NCBI GenBank assembly: GCA_026214975.1
Contig: CM047805.1
Location: 8,828,463 to 8,892,462, forward strand
DNA from: Gentiana macrophylla
Lineage: Eukaryota > Streptophyta > Magnoliopsida > Gentianales > Gentianaceae
Direction of reading: 5' to 3'
DNA: 64,000 nt
Shown: positions 59,830-64,000 of the stretch, piece by piece
How positions within the stretch are numbered: the first letter of the stretch is position 1
How the letters are laid out: the number at the start of each line of letters is the position of its first letter
Position numbers and translations under genes: made by a program
Notes under the pieces: model-generated
Databases searched by the model: none
Seen by the model: the letters and a program-made list of their open reading frames with translations, nothing else
Told to the model about the DNA's origin: nothing

Positions 59830-61150
59830 AAAAATTGTTCATTTTTCTCTCCATCATCAGAAAATATGTGAAATTTGATTGTTGCAACTTCAAATTCACA
59901 AGTTCAATGAAATTCGCCGAAGGTTTAGTGAGTGAATTTTAACAGTGAAATTCATTGTTTACCGTGAATTTCTAATGAACCATTAGTGAATTTTGACAGT
60001 GAAAGTCCCACTGTGTCAATTAGAACCTATGTTTATCCATAAATAATTGGTTCAAACCCAATTTCAGACTAAATATTGAAATTTTCATGACCTTATTTTG
60101 ATGAGAAAGTATTAGGTGTAATTTCTGACAAATATTGGATCTAAACAACACCAACATAGGACTAAAATCATGTTAGAGTAATCATCACTTTCGACTCATA
60201 TTTGGCTAGAATAGGGTGTTGTGTGAAAATATACTTATTTTTTTTTCACTAAGGTGGAGGTTTTTTTTGGTTTGGAGAAGTTTTTGCAAAACTAATCGCT
60301 ACAAAGAATTTTTATGAGAAAAGTTTAAATTAGAGACCGTTTATTCGCACCACCGCGATTCTATTTTTACATCACACTAATCAAACACCAAACTGAATCG
60401 ATGATTTCAAAAATCGATTATTGATTCAAAAATTAAAATTTTTGAAGATCGAATTTGAGAATCAACCTCCAGAAAGTTTATTTTTGAACCGAAATAAACT
60501 TTTGAAACGTCGACGATTCAGTTTATTACATACTACGTGTAGTGCACGGTTAAATTTAACGTGATATAAATAAAGACTTATTTAAATTAATCTAATTTAG
60601 AAAGAAAACAACTCTTCAAATTTGTAAAGATTTCTACTTCTAGAAGATAATATTTATTTTCTACTAGAAAGGTGACTCATACAAATATATCACATTCACA
60701 TTGAAACGTGGCTTGATTACATTATACTATTTATATCAAAATATATTTGTAGCAACTTGATTTTGTAATAAATTAATCAAACTAGATATATAGTAACAAA
60801 CGTATAAGAACAAGCAAACAATTCATACACCTACGTGTGTGTATATATATATATATATATTTGCATGGAGATTATATTTATATGTAAGATAGGATAATAT
60901 AAATTTATAACACTTTTGAACTTTCTCCATCTTGGTAACGTGTGACACTTGCATGAAGTATAATTTTCTTCAAATTCCAACACATAAATGTACTATGTGT
61001 GATAATTATGTAAGATTATATGATATAATTATAAATTTCTCTATCTTGGTAACGTGTGACACTTGCATGAACCTATAATAATTTCAAGTTCCAACTCATA
61101 GTATGTACTATGTACTGATAATTATAATTATGTTTGATATCGACGTACTA

Positions 61151-61212
<62 letters not shown>

Positions 61213-61364
61213 CTTTGTAGCAGCACCTGATCAAAAGTATATCATGCTATAATTCCTTTCAAATAAATATTAAAAAATAAATAAATGCATGCTATATTTA
61301 AAACAATTTTTTTAAAGAAATATACCGTATCCTTGGAGCAGAGGAATTCCGTCAAGCCATTCAC
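59830..61364. repeat. Intergenic with TA microsatellites and a tandem pair
   Basis: TA runs at about 60841-60860 and 61158-61209. TCTTGGTAACGTGTGACACT followed by TGCATGAA recurs at about 60930 and 61043 in a roughly 115-bp tandem duplication. No gene seen. Confidence 0.
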
Positions 61365-61915
61365 TCTTGTCACATGGATTCTGGTGGGGTTGGTCACCCG
61401 GTAATTTGGAATGCGCCTCCTGTGGGCAGCTGAAAATGCAATTCTGATGCTTCTGTCACGGCTTCGGGCTCTGGGGTGGGTTTGATCTTCACGCTTTAGA
61501 GATGCGCTCGGCTCAATTATTGTGGCCTTTTCATTCCACTTCGACCCCGGCATAGGCCCCGAAACTCTTGAGATGCAAGCACTTCTTTTGGCAATGGAGG
61601 AGGCTATTCGATTGGGGATCTCTACATTCATTTTGAGACGGATTGTTTGCCTTGTGTCCAGGCATTAGTGCGGCCGACGAATGATTTGTCTGTCTTTAGG
61701 TGTTTAGCGCGCGATTGTCTTGCGCTTTTGCCATCCTTCATATCTTCGTCCTTTTCTTTTGTTAAGCGCACTGAAAACTTCCCGACGCACATTTTGCCTA
61801 GACATAGGTTAGAATATACCGATCATATTGTTTGGAGAACTTCTCCCCTAATGATGTAATTTCTGCCGCTATTGCAGATTTGACTTAATGAAAAGCTTGG
61901 TACCTCAAAAAAGAA
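61365..61915 (+). pseudogene. LINE RNase H-like domain and 3' end
   Basis: Frames together spell a plant LINE RNase H (RVT_3) domain: WNAPPVGS, FRDALGSIIVAFSF, ETLEMQALLLAMEEAIRLG, ETDCLPCVQALVRPTND, then SFSFVKRTEN and HIVWRTSP before TAA. At least two frame changes (near 61495 and 61625) and stops break it. CTTGGTACCTCAAAAAAG at 61899 is a typical plant LINE 3' terminus. The upstream reverse transcriptase is missing. Confidence 0.
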
Positions 61916-63099
61916 TAACTGTATAATATTTTATTTTATTTTATACATACTGTATAATATTTTATTGAGTATAAACTTTTAAATAAATAAAGGCCGACGC
62001 GGAGACTCTTTCACAAAATCTTGAAAAATATCGTTTTTGTCGGTTGAAATATATATATATATATATAAATGATGAGGATCGTTCTTATAATTTCTTTTAA
62101 GAAAATGTTGTTCACATACTAAAAATTTACTGATATTTATATGCTTCTAACTAAAGATTAATATGTATAAATTGATTAACGATACTCAGAGCATAGGCGA
62201 GATTTGATCTTGTGTGAGCTAAATATCATCTCCGATCATTTAATACTTCACGTACGGTGTTAAATATAAAAACAACGGATAATTAATAAACAACTTCATC
62301 ATCCGAGTTCTGAGCAATAGATCTTAACGGGAAATTCTTACTCATATCTTCCTCGCAATGCTGCTTTTTGATTGGATGCGATATGTGTATAAGAAGACAA
62401 ATACTAATTTATCTTCTTACGCACATGTCGCACGTTCAACAGACAGTGCACACGAGGAAAGTACGGATAAGAATTTCCGGACCTTAACCCCTCAAATTCT
62501 GTGTTTGATTAGATATTTCCACCAGAGGTTCCTCAGAGTTGTATACAAGATTCTGAATTCCTTAATTGTATCTTCGTTGCAAGATTAATTCTCCCCTTGT
62601 AATTTAGACTTGAAGAAATACATTGTGTAATTTAGACTTGAAGAAATACATTGTATCTTCGTTGAAGACCATATCAATGGAGATAAACATGGGACTATTT
62701 GAAGGATGGTATAATCAATGTGTAACGCCCAACATGGGACTATTTGAAGGATGGTATAATCAATGTGTAACGCCCCTAGACCCCGGGCCAGGTAGCGCTA
62801 AATATGTTATAAAATGTCCGGTCAACTGCTTAGACCGCCATCCTCGCTTGGTCTAAAAGGGCTAACCCGAATTTACAAGATCTTTATGTCCCACACTTAT
62901 ATGAGGGTGGACATTCACTTATTTTACCGATGTGAGACTTTACACAATGTTTTTTTCATTAAGAGCATATCCAACAAAGACACGTCTTAAGGCTTGTGAT
63001 ATTAATTTATTGTACTGGTTATTATATATAGTGTCGGCCCAACGTTGTATCTATCCATTTTATTATCGTTCTCCAGCTTCATTATCTAGTTGATACAAT

Positions 63100-63141
<42 letters not shown>

Positions 63142-63744
63142 CTAAGAAGACGATAAACCAATTTATCATTTCACATTTGGAAGTGAGAGTCGCTGAACAT
63201 CGTCATAGCTTTAAACAGAGAGATAAATTCATTTGAGCATAACTCAAACATCAAATTTAGTTCGTTTTGTAAACAAACAAGCTTAATTAAGTTTGCTCCT
63301 ATATCAAACTCTCACACTTAAACATCTATATTTGATTTTGCTTGTTCTGACTTCTGAGTACATCTCTCTTCTAGTGCTCTTAATTTCTCACATTTTTCAC
63401 ATTTTTTTATTTTTCAACATTAATATTGCTTCTACTCTTCCTTGACTATGAGTAGAATCAATGTCAAAATATGAGGGATTTGGTAAAAGTCTTGCTTCCA
63501 ATATTTTTATAAATATATATTTTCTTTTGGTAACACCTATACACTCGTCCAACTATAACAAACAAATACAAAATATTTAGTAGTATAGTATGAAAGATAT
63601 ACAGTATTCTTTTCGTATCTACAATGTAGATCACACATGGAATTCTTTTTATTTATTATTATTTATTTTTGCATAAAGCTCCGGTATCGACAACCTTGCC
63701 TCGGTATTCTTTTCATATCAACAATGTAATCAATGCAGGTTAGG
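61916..63744. other. Intergenic with short duplications and a (TAA)n run
   Basis: TTTAGACTTGAAGAAATACA occurs twice (62605 and 62632), and AACATGGGACTATTTGAAGG twice (62687 and 62732, 45 bp apart). A TAA run lies at about 63102-63139. A snRNA-promoter-like pair is at 62896-62939. No gene supported. Confidence 0.
62896..62939 (-). promoter_or_regulatory. USE-like plus TATA-like pair
   Basis: On the minus strand AGTCTCACATCG (one base off the plant snRNA upstream element RTCCCACATCG) is followed about 24 bases later by CATATAAG. The same motif also occurs in plant repeats, and no snRNA sequence is recognised downstream, so a functional promoter is unproven. Confidence 0.
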
Positions 63745-63960
63745 ATCCGTCCTACGACATTTCTTTTTGGAAAGATCATCCTAAAGGCAAATATACGGTA
63801 AGCTCTGGATATTATTTCCAACTTCAAGATATCATTGCGGAGAAAGTTGATCAAATTTAGAAAGATATATGGCGACTTAAACGCCCTTTCGGTCAACGAG
63901 ATCCTTTATCATTGATATATAGGTTTCGAATTCTAGCATGTGTAACTTATGTGGATCTTG
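63745..63960 (+). pseudogene. LINE ORF2 C-terminal fragment
   Basis: FWKDHPKGKYTVSSGYYF followed by KDIWRLKRPF matches the segment before and into the zf-RVT module of plant LINE ORF2 proteins (W...GKYTVKSGY; IW+LK.P). A stop at about 63859 and later frame changes show decay. CNLCGSC in another frame may be the remnant zinc ligands. Confidence 0.
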
Positions 63961-64000
63961 CACACATTAAGGGACTGATCTTGGCCGAGAGCAATTTGGA

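Noticed and set aside
1..64000. CRISPR arrays, operons, bacterial promoters or ribosome-binding sites
   Set aside because: The genes have spliceosomal introns and the repeats are plant transposons; tandem repeats seen lack the spacer structure of CRISPR arrays.

Overview
This window is nuclear DNA from a flowering plant, most likely a eudicot. Two complete intron-rich genes match plant families exactly (SAP18 and GAUT1), the intergenic space is AT-rich, and it is packed with plant-type LTR retrotransposons, hAT elements, MITEs and LINE debris. It also contains a short mosaic of plastid DNA. The species cannot be named from the sequence alone.

Layout. 1-2010: minus-strand exons of an extra-large G protein (XLG) gene that runs off the left edge and has a frame-broken P-loop. 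3054-3701: the last two exons of a SOC1-like MADS-box gene, cut off from the rest of its coding sequence. 4828-26286: nested transposons. These are a 2.2 kb solo LTR with target-site duplication (TSD) CAAAA; a TRIM element (TSD TCAAA) whose 5' LTR was split by an apparently intact autonomous hAT transposon (TSD ATTACAAT); two gypsy-type 5' LTR regions; a complete SIRE-like element (TSD GTAGG) whose pol is gone and replaced by a large accessory ORF; and a decayed Ty1/copia reverse transcriptase region with its 3' LTR. 26287-32500: mostly repeats, including a second solo LTR of the first family (TSD GAGTC) and a degenerate minisatellite.

32566-35889: complete SAP18 gene (6 coding exons, 159 residues), followed by an imperfect duplicate of its last exon. 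40296-46075: complete GAUT1-type galacturonosyltransferase gene (10 coding exons, 685 residues). Its eighth intron holds a one-ended relative of the hAT element fused to telomere-like DNA between 34-bp direct repeats.

46076-64000: MITEs, a plastid-derived mosaic (23S rRNA plus ycf4 pieces), a duplicated foldback-like element carrying an 18-bp-type minisatellite, a minus-strand solo LTR, a young-looking but coding-defective copia element with unusual LTR ends, and three LINE fragments.

The host genes do not form a pathway. SAP18 is a nuclear histone-deacetylase/splicing-associated protein and GAUT1 makes pectin in the Golgi. The main interest lies in the transposon biology: an intact hAT source with a non-autonomous relative in the same window, a SIRE derivative that traded pol for an ORF with its own TATA box, and several rearrangement scars. 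[Form note: the original answer gave no feature confidences; every confidence of 0 is a placeholder for the required field, not an estimate.]
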